In this document: piece by piece, positions 8,205 to 17,555 of the stretch
Layout: each line of letters starts with the position of its first letter
Position numbering within the stretch: the stretch's first letter is position 1
Source: a virus
Reading direction: 5' to 3' (one strand)
IMG/VR virus record: IMGVR_UViG_3300023106_000001
Span: 62,001 to 126,000 of that record
Length of the DNA: 64,000 nt
The notes under the pieces: generated by a model
The model's database searches: none
What the model saw: the letters and a program-made list of their open reading frames with translations, nothing else
Told to the model about the DNA's origin: nothing
Translations under genes and position numbers: made by a program

Positions 8205-8960
8205 ATGAATATAATAGGTATTTATAAAATAACATCGCCCTCTGGTAAAATATATATTGGTAAATCTATACACATAAATATACGAAAGAATGACTATAGT
8301 TCTAAAGATAAGTGTAAAACACAACCTAGGCTATTTAACTCAATAAAAAAATATGGTTGGGATAAGCATATTATGGAAATTATAGAGATATGTACAGTAG
8401 ATAATCTTAGTGAAAGAGAACGACACTGGCAGGATTTTTATGATGTTTTAGGTGAAAATGGTCTAAATTGTATGTTAACTTTGACATCAGATAAAAGTGG
8501 TAATTTGCACCCTGACACTAAGAGAAAAATGAGTGAGTCTAAAAAAGGACTTAATAACAAAACAGCAATAGCAACAGTTTGTACTCTGACAGGGAAAGAA
8601 TGGCATTCTGCACAAATGTGCGCCGAGGAAAATGGAATAGTACCAAATACCTTAATTTATAAACTTTTAGGTAAAAACACAAATGACACTCCTTACATAT
8701 ATAAGAAAAATTTACACTTAAAAGATACTATGTGTAATCAAACAGTAAGGGGATTCAAAGGAAAAAATAATCCCATGTTTGGTAAATCGGGAAAGGATGC
8801 ACCTAGCTCTAAAGCAGTAATTTGTAATTTAACAGGTAAAACTTGGGATACAATTTTAGAATGTGCTATAGAGAATGGTATAAACCATATTACTCTAGGT
8901 GGCTGGTTAAGAGGAACTTCCCCTAATAAGTCAACTTTTAAATTTTTAGCAGATGTCTGA
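8205..8960 (+). CDS. GIY-YIG homing endonuclease with NUMOD3-type repeats
   Basis: A 251-residue endonuclease. The N-terminal GIY-YIG module is clear: GIYKITSPSGKIYIGKS (residues 5-21), an Arg at about 27 and Glu in SERERHW near 84. C-terminal DNA-binding motifs follow: a NUMOD3-like KRKMSESKKG, a HTH-like repeat (ATVCTLTGKEW...), a second NUMOD3-like GKNNPMFGKS, and another HTH-like repeat (AVICNLTGKTW...). It has its own promoter, and its stop overlaps the portal start in ATGTCTGA, so translation of the portal is probably coupled to it. Confidence 0.87.
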   Translation: MNIIGIYKITSPSGKIYIGKSIHINIRKNDYSSKDKCKTQPRLFNSIKKYGWDKHIMEIIEICTVDNLSERERHWQDFYDVLGENGLNCMLTLTSDKSGNLHPDTKRKMSESKKGLNNKTAIATVCTLTGKEWHSAQMCAEENGIVPNTLIYKLLGKNTNDTPYIYKKNLHLKDTMCNQTVRGFKGKNNPMFGKSGKDAPSSKAVICNLTGKTWDTILECAIENGINHITLGGWLRGTSPNKSTFKFLADV

Positions 8961-11742
8961 TTCTTTTACAACCAGTTTCTTGAGTAACTTTGGACAGGGA
9001 GGTGATTTTTCATCTGCTTTACCAACCCAGACACTTTTAGAGTCACAAAAAAATGACAAATGGGTTCAGCTTTGTTTGGATAGACTTGAAACTATTGCCG
9101 TGCGCCAATTTAATAGAAATATTGAGTTTCGAGATTTTTACAAAATGAAGGAAGGTACTTTAATATACTCCGACTACGGCCTAGAAGATTTCTCAAAAGA
9201 AATTATAAGACTGCGCGGAGAAACAGATTATCCAGTTCATGCTAAACATTATGACTTCTTAGGAATTATATGTAACCAAATTGAATCAGATTGGATTACA
9301 AGCAAGGCCGCATTTAGAATAGACAATACAGATCCCGTTTCACAAAATGATTTTACTAGAGATCAAGACAGCAAATTATGGGAATTCACTCAAAAGAATT
9401 TTAATCTAGAATTAGAACGTAAATTACTTGCAAGAGGAATAGTAGTAAATGAAGACAGACAGTTTCAATCCGAACAGGAAATGCAAGCTTATGCTCAGGA
9501 ACTACAACAGCAAAAAGATCAACTTGTTCCGCCAGAAGCAATTCAGGAGGCAATGTTTAAAAACTGGAAAACAACAGCTACTGAGTGGGCGGAAAAAACA
9601 TATGAATTAGACCAAGACCGTTTTGGAATGGAGAAAATGAGCCGTCAAGAGATGGTTGATAGGCTTCTAACAGGAAGATGGTTTAGACATTATCATATAG
9701 GATATGACTATTATAAGCCAGAAAGATGGCATCCCTGCCAAGTATCTTTTTCAGAAGATTTAGATATAGAATATCCACAAGATGCAGAATACGTATCTTT
9801 CTTGACTCAAATGTCACCCTCTAAATTCTTAAATAGGTTCGGCGACAAAATAGATGAAGACACTCAAAAAAGATTAATGGGTTATTACAACCAAAATCAA
9901 AGTGGAGGGTATAGTGGAGGAGCTTCTGTCAATCAAGTAATACAAAATAACTTCGGGCAAGTACAACAATTACCATTTGCAGGATTTCATGATTATGAAT
10001 TAGGTCTTGAAATTCAAGACACATTTGGAGTCCCTATGGGAGAATCAACAGTTGTAGTAGACGGTCAACAAAAAGTAGTACCATCTTGGTATTCACCATT
10101 AGCAAGAGGCGGAGGATTTTTAAGTCAAAATACAATGAGCGAATTACGTTCAGACATTGATTTAAGATCAGACACACTGCAAGTAACAGAATCATATTGG
10201 CGTTCATACAAAAGGGTTGGTATTTTAAATTATATCAATGAAGATGGATATATGGATCAGGTTTTTACAACAGATGATTTACTACCAGAATTTTTAAAAG
10301 AAAATGAAATTACCACGCTTAGAAAAATCTCTTTAGAAGAGGCTGAACTAAGAATGGAACCTAATACAATTGCATACACTTGGATACCTGAAATTAGGTG
10401 GGGCGTAAAAGCAAAATCACACAACAGTTATTTAGATAAAGATTTATATATCGGCGGAAAAGCACTACCATTCCAAATTAAAGGAACACTAGATGGTGGA
10501 AGTAATATATATGATGCTAAAATACCAGTGGCAGGATATATAGGAGACTCAATAGCTAAAAAACTACGTCCATATATAATTAAACATAATATCGTTTTAA
10601 ATCAAATATATTCACTACTTGAAAAAGAATTAGGAACATTCTTTCTATTTGATATTAAATACTTACCTTCAGAATATAAAGGCTCAGGAAATACAAGACA
10701 GGCTTTAGAGCAAATGTACGATTTAATTCAGGACATCGGAATTGTTCCTGTAGATACTTCTCGCCAAAACTTAGAGGGAGGGCAACCTGCAATGAACGCT
10801 TTTGCTACACAATCTATCGATTATACAGCAATGATTAACAATAGAATGAATTTAGCAGTTCAATTTAAATTGCAAGCTTTAGAGCAAATAGGCATTACTC
10901 CACAAAGAATTGGAACACCAGATCAGTATTCGACCGCGGAAGGAATAAAACAAGGAAATACAGCTTCATACGCACAAACAGAAGGTCTTTTTGCAGTACA
11001 AGCGGAAGCAGATAAAAGAGCCTGTTTATTACATTTAACTGTAGCACAATATTGCCAGAAAAACAATAAAGACTATTCATTCTTATATACTAAGTCTGAT
11101 GGTGAGAAAGCTTTTATAGAATTAAATGATCCGTATTTTTCTTTACGTGAGTGGTCTTTGACTATGGATATTACCTCAAATGGAAAAAAGGAATTAGAAA
11201 CATTGAAAAACCTGTTATTACAAAACAACACAGTAGGAGCAGACATATTGGATATGGCAGAGATTGTGACATCAAATTCAATGACGGCTATCATAAGTCA
11301 CGCAAGGAAAAATCGTCTAGATTTACAGGCTCAAACTCAACAACAACAAGCACACGAAAAAGAAGTTGCTCAGATGCAAATTGATGCTGCGGATAAAGCA
11401 ATCCAGGCTAAGTATAATCAAGAAACTTTAATACAGAAAATGGATGACGAAAATAATTTAGAAGTTAAGAAATTAGATACTTATGGTAAAATGTCTATTA
11501 ATCAAAATTCTGATTCTAGTTTGTACGATAGATTAGATAGGGCTACGGAATTAGCTTTGAATGACGTACATCAGTCAAATGATTTTGCTCTGAAAGAAAG
11601 AAATTTAGATATCAAGGAAGACGAAATGAATTCTAGAAAAGAAAGAGACGCTAAAGAATTCCAATTAAAATTAGACCAACTTTCAGCTAAGAAAAGAGCC
11701 ACTGAGGTACAACTACAAACTAGTCTAATTAACAAGAATTAA
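8953..11742 (+). CDS. Portal protein
   Basis: A 929-residue protein placed directly after terL and before the scaffold and capsid genes, the normal portal position. It has the long mixed alpha/beta body expected of crAss-like portals, with a conserved-looking WYSPLARGGG region (about 376-385) and a stem or clip region near 540-640. A long Gln/Lys-rich coiled-coil C-terminus (about 780-925) should form the barrel. The portal ring is the DNA gate at the capsid vertex and the docking site for terminase and then for the tail rings. The assignment is by position, length and architecture, as portals have no catalytic motif. Its stop overlaps the next start (TAATG). Confidence 0.85.
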   Translation: MSDSFTTSFLSNFGQGGDFSSALPTQTLLESQKNDKWVQLCLDRLETIAVRQFNRNIEFRDFYKMKEGTLIYSDYGLEDFSKEIIRLRGETDYPVHAKHYDFLGIICNQIESDWITSKAAFRIDNTDPVSQNDFTRDQDSKLWEFTQKNFNLELERKLLARGIVVNEDRQFQSEQEMQAYAQELQQQKDQLVPPEAIQEAMFKNWKTTATEWAEKTYELDQDRFGMEKMSRQEMVDRLLTGRWFRHYHIGYDYYKPERWHPCQVSFSEDLDIEYPQDAEYVSFLTQMSPSKFLNRFGDKIDEDTQKRLMGYYNQNQSGGYSGGASVNQVIQNNFGQVQQLPFAGFHDYELGLEIQDTFGVPMGESTVVVDGQQKVVPSWYSPLARGGGFLSQNTMSELRSDIDLRSDTLQVTESYWRSYKRVGILNYINEDGYMDQVFTTDDLLPEFLKENEITTLRKISLEEAELRMEPNTIAYTWIPEIRWGVKAKSHNSYLDKDLYIGGKALPFQIKGTLDGGSNIYDAKIPVAGYIGDSIAKKLRPYIIKHNIVLNQIYSLLEKELGTFFLFDIKYLPSEYKGSGNTRQALEQMYDLIQDIGIVPVDTSRQNLEGGQPAMNAFATQSIDYTAMINNRMNLAVQFKLQALEQIGITPQRIGTPDQYSTAEGIKQGNTASYAQTEGLFAVQAEADKRACLLHLTVAQYCQKNNKDYSFLYTKSDGEKAFIELNDPYFSLREWSLTMDITSNGKKELETLKNLLLQNNTVGADILDMAEIVTSNSMTAIISHARKNRLDLQAQTQQQQAHEKEVAQMQIDAADKAIQAKYNQETLIQKMDDENNLEVKKLDTYGKMSINQNSDSSLYDRLDRATELALNDVHQSNDFALKERNLDIKEDEMNSRKERDAKEFQLKLDQLSAKKRATEVQLQTSLINKN

Positions 11743-12773
11743 TGGCAGTAATATACAGACATTTAAAACCTTGCGGAGAAGTATTCTATATAGGTATAGG
11801 TAAAAAGCATAAGAGGGCATATGCTAAAAGTGACAGGAGTAATTTTTGGAAAGATACAGTTAAAAAATACGGATATGAAGTACAAATTTTAAAATCTGAC
11901 TTGACATGGGATGATGCTGTAGAGTTAGAGATTATTTTAATAGCCTATTACGGAAGGAGAAATTTAGGGAAAGGTACTCTTGTAAATTTAACTGATGGAG
12001 GCGAAGGCACTAATGGAGCTAAATTAGAGACAAGAATTAAAATAATAGACACTAGAACAGGAAAATTAGTAACTAAAGAAGAAGCCTCTAAAGAAATAGG
12101 TATAAGCCCATCTCATCTATATAGCCTATTAAAAGGAAAGTTAACAAATTATACTTATTACGTCTATGAAAAAAATTACAAAGGAGAAGTTCATTATCCT
12201 GAAGATAAATTACATGAACATCTAAAAGTAATAAATATAAAAACAAAGGAGATTTTTAACAGTATGATTAGCGGGGCAAGATCTATAGGAATGAGTACAG
12301 CCGCCTTTCAGAGAAGAATGAAGGGAGAAGTTAAGAATAATACTCCATTCGTACTATTAAATAACTATGTTGAAGGGAAAATAAAATACAGTCATTATGT
12401 AAATTACATATGCACTAAGACTTTAAAAACTTTTGCTACAGTGAAAGAGTGTGGTGATTATTTAGGTATTAATTCTAAAACTTTAAGCGTTTGTTTAAAT
12501 CCAGACAGAAGAGAAAATAATTCAACAACTATAATGTTATATAAGGATTACTTGACATATGGAATAATCCCACCACATGTAATAACTAAAGAAAATATTA
12601 AAGTTATAAATAAGGACACAAAAGAAATTTTTGAAAGTATAAGATCCGCAGCTATTTCAGTCAACATGGATAGAGGCACCTTAAGAAGAAAACTAAAAGG
12701 AAAATCTAAAAACGACACACCCTTCATGCTTTTATCAGAATACGAAGAAATATACGGAAAAGTAAATAACTAA
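11742..12773 (+). CDS. GIY-YIG homing endonuclease with four HTH (NUMOD1/IENR1-like) repeats
   Basis: A 343-residue endonuclease. The N-terminal nuclease reads VIYRHLKP then VFYIGIGK (residues 3-22), with Glu in DAVELEIILI (near 62) and NLTDGGEG near 88. Four similar DNA-binding repeats follow, each a short strand pair and a helix-turn-helix, such as TGKLVTKEEASKEIGIS, TKEIFNSMISGARSIGMS, LKTFATVKECGDYLGIN and TKEIFESIRSAAISVNMD. The ATG shares one base with the portal stop, so the gene is driven by portal transcription. It is inserted between portal and scaffold, which has its own promoter downstream. Confidence 0.87.
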   Translation: MAVIYRHLKPCGEVFYIGIGKKHKRAYAKSDRSNFWKDTVKKYGYEVQILKSDLTWDDAVELEIILIAYYGRRNLGKGTLVNLTDGGEGTNGAKLETRIKIIDTRTGKLVTKEEASKEIGISPSHLYSLLKGKLTNYTYYVYEKNYKGEVHYPEDKLHEHLKVINIKTKEIFNSMISGARSIGMSTAAFQRRMKGEVKNNTPFVLLNNYVEGKIKYSHYVNYICTKTLKTFATVKECGDYLGINSKTLSVCLNPDRRENNSTTIMLYKDYLTYGIIPPHVITKENIKVINKDTKEIFESIRSAAISVNMDRGTLRRKLKGKSKNDTPFMLLSEYEEIYGKVNN

Positions 12774-12856
12774 TAATCTCAGTCTTACTTTTAAAATAAG
12801 GGCGTATCTTACTAAAAAATTAAGGAAAATACACCTTTTTCGATAAAATTAAGAAA
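12774..12856. other. Intergenic stretch upstream of the scaffold promoter
   Basis: About 80 AT-rich bases between the endonuclease stop and the -33 element. I see only weak inverted repeats of four or five bases and no convincing terminator or small gene. Confidence 0.5.
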
Positions 12857-12888
12857 TTTGAATATCAGATAATAATAACATAAATTTG
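12857..12888 (+). promoter_or_regulatory. Promoter for scaffold and major capsid protein
   Basis: TTTG at 12857-12860, a 20-base spacer and TAAATTTG at 12881-12888. The likely transcription start (about 12893) is only about five bases before the scaffold ATG at 12898, so the leader is very short. This promoter should give the high capsid expression needed late in infection. Confidence 0.72.
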
Positions 12889-12897
12889 CACAATACA

Positions 12898-14019
12898 ATG
12901 CCACAAGAAAACCAAACAAGTACTTTAGACACAGCTTTATCCTTTGATGATTTACAAAAAGGATTTTCATTCTCACCACCAGATGAGACAACTCCTGAAA
13001 CTCCCGAATTAACATTTGAACCTTTAGATTTAAGCGGAGAAAAAAAGGACGAAGAAATTGTAGATCCTCCCGCGGGAGAAAAACCTGAAGAAAAAGATCC
13101 TGAGTTTAAACCTTTAAATTTAGAAACACCTAAAGATAATTTTTACACAAACCTATTAAAAAAGAAACTTGAAAAAGGACTTTGGGAAGATGTAATTATT
13201 AAAGAAGGAGAAACAGAAACAAAACTTTCTGAAATTGAAGACTTAACAGAAGAAGAGTATCTTAAACTTGAAGAGGATCAGTTAGCTATTAAGAACGAGG
13301 ACATCAAAGAAAAATATATTTCAATTGACGGAATCGCGGAAGAAAAAAAGCTAATTCTTGAAATTGTTAAAAACGGAGGAAACTTAGCAGAGTTATTCCA
13401 AAATGAGCAACAACTAGAAAAACCGTTTGATGAAAGTAAAGGGTGGGATTTAGAAAATGAAAAACACCAGGAATCAATTGCTTATCAACATTATTTAAGT
13501 CAAGGAAATACACCAAGCAGAGCAAAACTATTAGTAGAAGAAGACAAGAAAGAGTTTGTTTTAGATAGTGTGGCCAAACAAATTGTAGATTTTCATCAAA
13601 AAGCATATAGCGATAATTTAAATGAAATCAATAAAAAACTAATTGAAGATAAGGCCTCGGAAAAAGAAAATCTAAAAGTTTACAGATCAGAACTTACTAA
13701 AAAATATAAAGAAGATAAAGTACCAGAGCATGATATTAAGAAATTAGTAGATGCCGCCACAAAAGAAGATCAAAACGGAGAATTTGCTGTAGACACTATC
13801 TACGAAACAAAAATGAAAGACCCGATTGAAGCTTCAGAACTAATTTTCTTTTTAACTAATAAAGAACAGTATTTGCAACAAAAAATGCTGGAAACAAAAG
13901 TTAAAACAAATTTAAGTACAATGCGAACAATTAATAGAGCACCAAAAGATGCTGCACAAAAAGTCGCGCCAAAAGAAGAAACACAAGAATCAGGATTTAG
14001 ATTTAATATACCAACATAA
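12898..14019 (+). CDS. Probable head scaffold / prohead assembly protein
   Basis: I place the start at ATG 12898 (MPQENQTSTLD), giving 373 residues, because the in-frame TTG at 12886 lies inside the promoter. The protein is very acidic and Pro/Glu-rich for about 110 residues, then mostly helical and charged, and it ends in SGFRFNIPT. This composition and the position between portal and major capsid protein match phage scaffolding proteins, which guide capsid assembly and then leave or are degraded. No enzyme motif is visible. The capsid gene follows 21 bases later on the same transcript. Confidence 0.7.
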   Translation: MPQENQTSTLDTALSFDDLQKGFSFSPPDETTPETPELTFEPLDLSGEKKDEEIVDPPAGEKPEEKDPEFKPLNLETPKDNFYTNLLKKKLEKGLWEDVIIKEGETETKLSEIEDLTEEEYLKLEEDQLAIKNEDIKEKYISIDGIAEEKKLILEIVKNGGNLAELFQNEQQLEKPFDESKGWDLENEKHQESIAYQHYLSQGNTPSRAKLLVEEDKKEFVLDSVAKQIVDFHQKAYSDNLNEINKKLIEDKASEKENLKVYRSELTKKYKEDKVPEHDIKKLVDAATKEDQNGEFAVDTIYETKMKDPIEASELIFFLTNKEQYLQQKMLETKVKTNLSTMRTINRAPKDAAQKVAPKEETQESGFRFNIPT

Positions 14020-14040
14020 AAAACAAATAAACAAAATAAA

Positions 14041-15756
14041 ATGAGCGTAACACAACTTCCTCCAAATATGCTGTACAACGGAGATATGATTGTACAAAGA
14101 ACGGACAGAAAAACTATTCAGTCTATAGGAGGCCACTTTGACACAAGTTCAATCTCGGATTGGTACAAACAAGATCCAGACAAGAACAATTTAGGATTAA
14201 TTAAACTTTGGGGACAAGGTGCAATGGTAAACTATCCAATTTACACAGGATTGCTAGAGAAAAAAGCAATGCTTGAAGTAGATGGAGCAGAAGGTAAAGT
14301 TTACTATGATGTTGCAATTAAAGACTCAGGAAAATGCGTAACTGTAAGAGATACTTCTTTGGAATATCCATATGCAGGTTTAGATAACTCAGTATTCAGA
14401 GTTGTTTTAAATAAACGTTATGAAGTAGGTGATGTATTAGCACCATCTTTCTACAAATCTTCTGTACAAATTATGGTGACAGACAGAGAAGAAATTCAAC
14501 AAGTAGTTGGTGGATGGAGCCTTCCTGTTATCTATGTAACAAACGATAAGAAAGCGAGCTATGATCAACAATACTTAAAAAGCGGAAGACAATATTTCAA
14601 AGTGTCGCAAAACATTTTAGGAGAGTACGGTACAAATTATGGTAATTTTGATATGCCAGATATGCCTACAACTATGAAATGTATGTTCCAACTTGGTAAC
14701 ATGTCAGGGCACGAATTTTCAGTTACAGGTCGCGCAGATATGAGAAAATTCTCAGGAGCAGCATCTACAACTAAAGAATACTTAGACGAACTTTTAGGGG
14801 ACGTTGAAAGAAATGGTGAATTTGCAATTATGACCGAAGCTGTTAATGTAGGAGCTGGCGGGGTAATAAAAAAAGGAGCAAATCTAAGATTAGGAGCTGC
14901 AATGGAATTACTATTGCACAAATATCACCAGAAAGCATTAAACACACAGTTCATGTTCCAAGACGCTGCTATTATCCCAGGAGCTAATGGAAGCGGAATC
15001 ACAAGATTGAATGAAGGTGTTTACAAACAAATGCGTAGAGGTAAAATCATCACTTATGCTCGTCCAATGGGTATGACAAGAGCTGACGTTGCCGATGCAG
15101 TAGAATACTTATTTGTTAACAACCCTTTACCAGACGAACAAAGAGAAGTTACTTTTAGTGTAGGTAAGTACATGCAACAAAACTTCTTCGCAATTTTCAA
15201 AGAGGAGGTAAAACAACAAAATGAAGGGCTTGGAGTTTGGAACGGAGCAGACAGAATTATTCCAAAATCACCAGTGTCAGGTTCAAGCTTAACAGAATTA
15301 GAATACAATGCAGTGAGATTTACGAAAGTTTACTTACCAGGAATTGGAAATATCTCTGTAAAACATGATCCATCTTTAGATTACAGACCAGGAGAAGATC
15401 GTTTTATCAGCGGAATGCACCAAGCAGGATTAGCTCATACAACTTACTCAGCTGTTATCTGGGATGCAGCGGATCAAAAGTATTCAAATAACAGAAAAAT
15501 GCCACAAGGAGCAACACTTATTGAAGGTGGAGATAACGGTTCTAATGTGTATATTGTTAAGCCTTCAGGTGCGGCAACTTTTTGGGGATCTGAGCAGGGC
15601 AGGTATGATAGCATGAAACCTTCGGATATTGTTTCTTCAAACAAATTCCAAATGCAATCTTGGTGGATTTATAGTATGATAGCAGGACTTGTCCTAGACA
15701 AGGGACGTTTTGTCATCATAGAATTAGATGAAAAAGCCCAAGCAGGTTTTAATTAA
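14041..15756 (+). CDS. Major capsid protein (HK97-fold expected)
   Basis: A 571-residue protein in the position of the major capsid protein. It follows the probable scaffold, has a terminator directly behind it and uses many frequent-type codons, consistent with strong expression. Sequence features resembling crAss-like capsid proteins include NMSGHEFSVTGRAD (about 220-233), a Gly-rich stretch near 275, and the C-terminal WWIYSMIAGLVLDKGRFVI (about 541-559). It would form the icosahedral shell. There is no signal of a protease-cleaved N-terminal delta domain that I can identify. The HK97 fold itself cannot be read from sequence alone. Confidence 0.85.
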   Translation: MSVTQLPPNMLYNGDMIVQRTDRKTIQSIGGHFDTSSISDWYKQDPDKNNLGLIKLWGQGAMVNYPIYTGLLEKKAMLEVDGAEGKVYYDVAIKDSGKCVTVRDTSLEYPYAGLDNSVFRVVLNKRYEVGDVLAPSFYKSSVQIMVTDREEIQQVVGGWSLPVIYVTNDKKASYDQQYLKSGRQYFKVSQNILGEYGTNYGNFDMPDMPTTMKCMFQLGNMSGHEFSVTGRADMRKFSGAASTTKEYLDELLGDVERNGEFAIMTEAVNVGAGGVIKKGANLRLGAAMELLLHKYHQKALNTQFMFQDAAIIPGANGSGITRLNEGVYKQMRRGKIITYARPMGMTRADVADAVEYLFVNNPLPDEQREVTFSVGKYMQQNFFAIFKEEVKQQNEGLGVWNGADRIIPKSPVSGSSLTELEYNAVRFTKVYLPGIGNISVKHDPSLDYRPGEDRFISGMHQAGLAHTTYSAVIWDAADQKYSNNRKMPQGATLIEGGDNGSNVYIVKPSGAATFWGSEQGRYDSMKPSDIVSSNKFQMQSWWIYSMIAGLVLDKGRFVIIELDEKAQAGFN

Positions 15757-15771
15757 TAAAAAGTAAAAATT

Positions 15772-15794
15772 CCCCTGACCTAAAAAATCAGGGG
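15772..15794. terminator. Bidirectional terminator between capsid gene and convergent gene
   Basis: CCCCTGA (15772-15778) pairs with TCAGGGG (15788-15794) around a nine-base loop. A-rich sequence precedes it and T-rich sequence follows, so it can end transcripts from both sides: the capsid gene from the left and the minus-strand gene from the right. Confidence 0.7.
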
Positions 15795-15802
15795 ATAATT
15801 AT

Positions 15803-16072
15803 TTACCAAAAAACTTCAATAAATTCATAGTTGTGTATACTACACGCTCCAGATATTTGGTAGAATCTTCTATTCTTCATATTTGATTTTGCATCCACAT
15901 TATAGTTAATACACTTATTTTCAAAATCTATTTCTACTAATACTCTATTCTTTGAATGCCAATAAATAGAATCTCCTTGAGCAGTATCAGACGTTTCTTT
16001 CATTATAACTGAAATAAGGTTCGAAAAATCAACTTCTTCTCTACTATAACTTTCTTTTAATTCTTTTTTCAT
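15803..16072 (-). CDS. Lone minus-strand small protein, unknown
   Basis: An 89-residue protein read against all its complete neighbours. I accept it as real because its own promoter (TATATTTG on the minus strand at 16107-16100, CTTG 19 bases upstream) lies about 28 bases before the ATG, and a shared terminator lies just past its stop. The composition is protein-like: a charged N-terminus, then alternating strands (RVLVEIDFENKCINYNV near residues 49-65) and a C-terminal YEFIEVFW. No family is recognised. It lies in the same inserted-looking block as the divergent endonuclease at 16177 and could be a passenger gene. Confidence 0.65.
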   Translation of the reverse strand: MKKELKESYSREEVDFSNLISVIMKETSDTAQGDSIYWHSKNRVLVEIDFENKCINYNVDAKSNMKNRRFYQISGACSIHNYEFIEVFW

Positions 16073-16099
16073 AATTATATTTATTTAAATTTTATAAGG

Positions 16100-16130
16100 C
16101 AAATATACAACTTTATTTTTATAAAACAAG
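16100..16130 (-). promoter_or_regulatory. Promoter of the minus-strand gene
   Basis: Reading the minus strand, CTTG at 16130-16127 and TATATTTG at 16107-16100 are separated by 19 bases. It is back to back with the rightward promoter at 16142-16172. Confidence 0.65.
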
Positions 16131-16141
16131 GAAAAATAAAT

Positions 16142-16172
16142 TTTGTTTTTAAGTTTTTTATCACTACATTTG
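16142..16172 (+). promoter_or_regulatory. Promoter of the 16177 endonuclease, nearly leaderless
   Basis: TTTG at 16142-16145, a 19-base spacer and TACATTTG at 16165-16172. The ATG at 16177 falls four bases after the -7 element, at or next to the expected transcription start, so the message would have little or no leader. Confidence 0.6.
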
Positions 16173-16176
16173 TAGT

Positions 16177-17508
16177 ATGAAATACACTACTGAAACATAT
16201 ATTGAAAAAGCAAACAAAATACATAATAATAAATACGATTACGGTAAAACTATTTTTAAGTCTAAGGGTCACGTTATAATAAAATGCCCTCTACATAATT
16301 TTGAGTTTACAAAAAGAGTAGATGAGCACTTAAAAGGAAGGGGTTGTACAAAATGTATATCAGAAGAAAAATCTAAAAGACAGTCTCAGACTAAGGAGTA
16401 TTCAATAGCAAAAGCAATTGAAAAACATGGTAGTATATACGACTACTCCTTAATTGAAAATTACACTAACCAAACTGAAGTATATAATCTAGTTTGTAAA
16501 TCTCATGGTATATTTCCAATAAGATTTGATCATCATATTGAAGGAAGAGGATGTAAAAAGTGTGCCAGAGAAAATACAGCAGATAAATTAAGATTGCCTT
16601 TAACTGAGGTATTGGAAAAAATTAAAAATATACATGGAGATAAATATGGGGTTGAAAATTTAAAATATAAAGGTGCGAATTATAAAATGTACCCAACTTG
16701 TAAAATACACGGTCAATTTCCTATAACGCCTTTTGAATTTTTTAATGGGGCAAATTGCATTTATTGTGGAGTAACTGTTTCAAAACCAGAATTAGAAGTG
16801 AAGACCTTTATACAACAATTTGTAGAAGCAGAGTCATCTAACAGAAAAATATTAAAAAATAAATTTGAATTGGATATTTACATCCCAACTTTAAAAGCAG
16901 CAGTCGAATTTAACGGCCTTTATTTTCATTCTGATGAATTTCACAAAATGGATTCACACTTAAATAAGACAATGGAATGTCAAGGTAAAGGAATTAAATT
17001 GATTCATATATTTGAAGATGAGTGGAAAGATAAAAAAGAAATTGTAAAATCACTTTTATTAGAATCTATTGACAAGACAGAGAATAAAGTATCAGTTGAG
17101 GATTGTGAAATTAAAATAGTTGATCAAAAAGAGTACAGAGATTTTCTGGAAAGTAATTATATTGACGATTTTGTAGAAGCTAATGTAATAGTGGGACTTT
17201 ACCACGAAAATGAATTAGTTTCTTTAATATCAGAAAAGAACAAAGAATTACTTTTTGTAAACAAACTAAACACTATTGTCGATAAAGGATTTGAAAAACT
17301 TTTAGAAAATTTTAAAGGAGAATATGTAACTACAGTTGATTTAAGATGGAGTTATGGCGAACGCGAAAAAGCTTTAGGATTTAAAGTAATTGAACAAACA
17401 CCACCTGCTTACTTTTTTACTAAGGGTCAAGTGAGAACTAAAAAAGAAATTAAGGGTTATAATAAGATATATGATTGTGGTACTCTAAAATTAAGTAATT
17501 TGCTGTAA
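16177..17508 (+). CDS. Homing endonuclease, Vsr/PD-(D/E)XK-like with three zinc repeats (Hef-like)
   Basis: A 443-residue endonuclease. Three N-terminal zinc-knuckle repeats (about residues 1-195) each carry C-x2-H...C-x2-C, such as CPLHNFEF with CTKC and CKSHGIFP with CKKC. A Vsr-like nuclease follows (about 200-290): Glu in KPELEVKTFI, Asp in FELDIYIP, Glu in AVEFNGLYFH, then GIKLIHIFEDEW. The C-terminal 150 residues (ANVIVGLYHENELV to YDCGTLKL) match the extra domain seen with Hef-type phage homing enzymes. It sits between the capsid gene and the next virion gene, with its own promoter facing away from the minus-strand gene. Confidence 0.87.
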   Translation: MKYTTETYIEKANKIHNNKYDYGKTIFKSKGHVIIKCPLHNFEFTKRVDEHLKGRGCTKCISEEKSKRQSQTKEYSIAKAIEKHGSIYDYSLIENYTNQTEVYNLVCKSHGIFPIRFDHHIEGRGCKKCARENTADKLRLPLTEVLEKIKNIHGDKYGVENLKYKGANYKMYPTCKIHGQFPITPFEFFNGANCIYCGVTVSKPELEVKTFIQQFVEAESSNRKILKNKFELDIYIPTLKAAVEFNGLYFHSDEFHKMDSHLNKTMECQGKGIKLIHIFEDEWKDKKEIVKSLLLESIDKTENKVSVEDCEIKIVDQKEYRDFLESNYIDDFVEANVIVGLYHENELVSLISEKNKELLFVNKLNTIVDKGFEKLLENFKGEYVTTVDLRWSYGEREKALGFKVIEQTPPAYFFTKGQVRTKKEIKGYNKIYDCGTLKLSNLL

Positions 17509-17530
17509 TAAAAACATATTACTATATTTG
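17499..17530 (+). promoter_or_regulatory. Promoter for the 17556 virion operon
   Basis: TTTG at 17499-17502 (inside the last codons of the endonuclease), a 20-base spacer and TATATTTG at 17523-17530. It shares the TTAAGTAATTTG context with the promoter at 31410. It drives the genes from 17556 to at least 21476. Confidence 0.7.
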
Positions 17531-17555
17531 CAGAGTAAAACCAAAAAACAATACA

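Noticed and set aside
12774-12856. Terminator after the 11742 endonuclease
   Set aside because: Only four- or five-base inverted repeats are present, with no stable stem followed by a T run.
12886-12897. TTG start for the scaffold gene
   Set aside because: The TTG is part of the -7 promoter element (TAAATTTG), so it would lie upstream of the transcript. ATG 12898 is preferred.
4222-17508. Endonucleases as parts of group I introns
   Set aside because: terL, portal, scaffold and capsid genes are each complete and uninterrupted, and I see no conserved intron core around the endonucleases. They are free-standing genes between intact genes.
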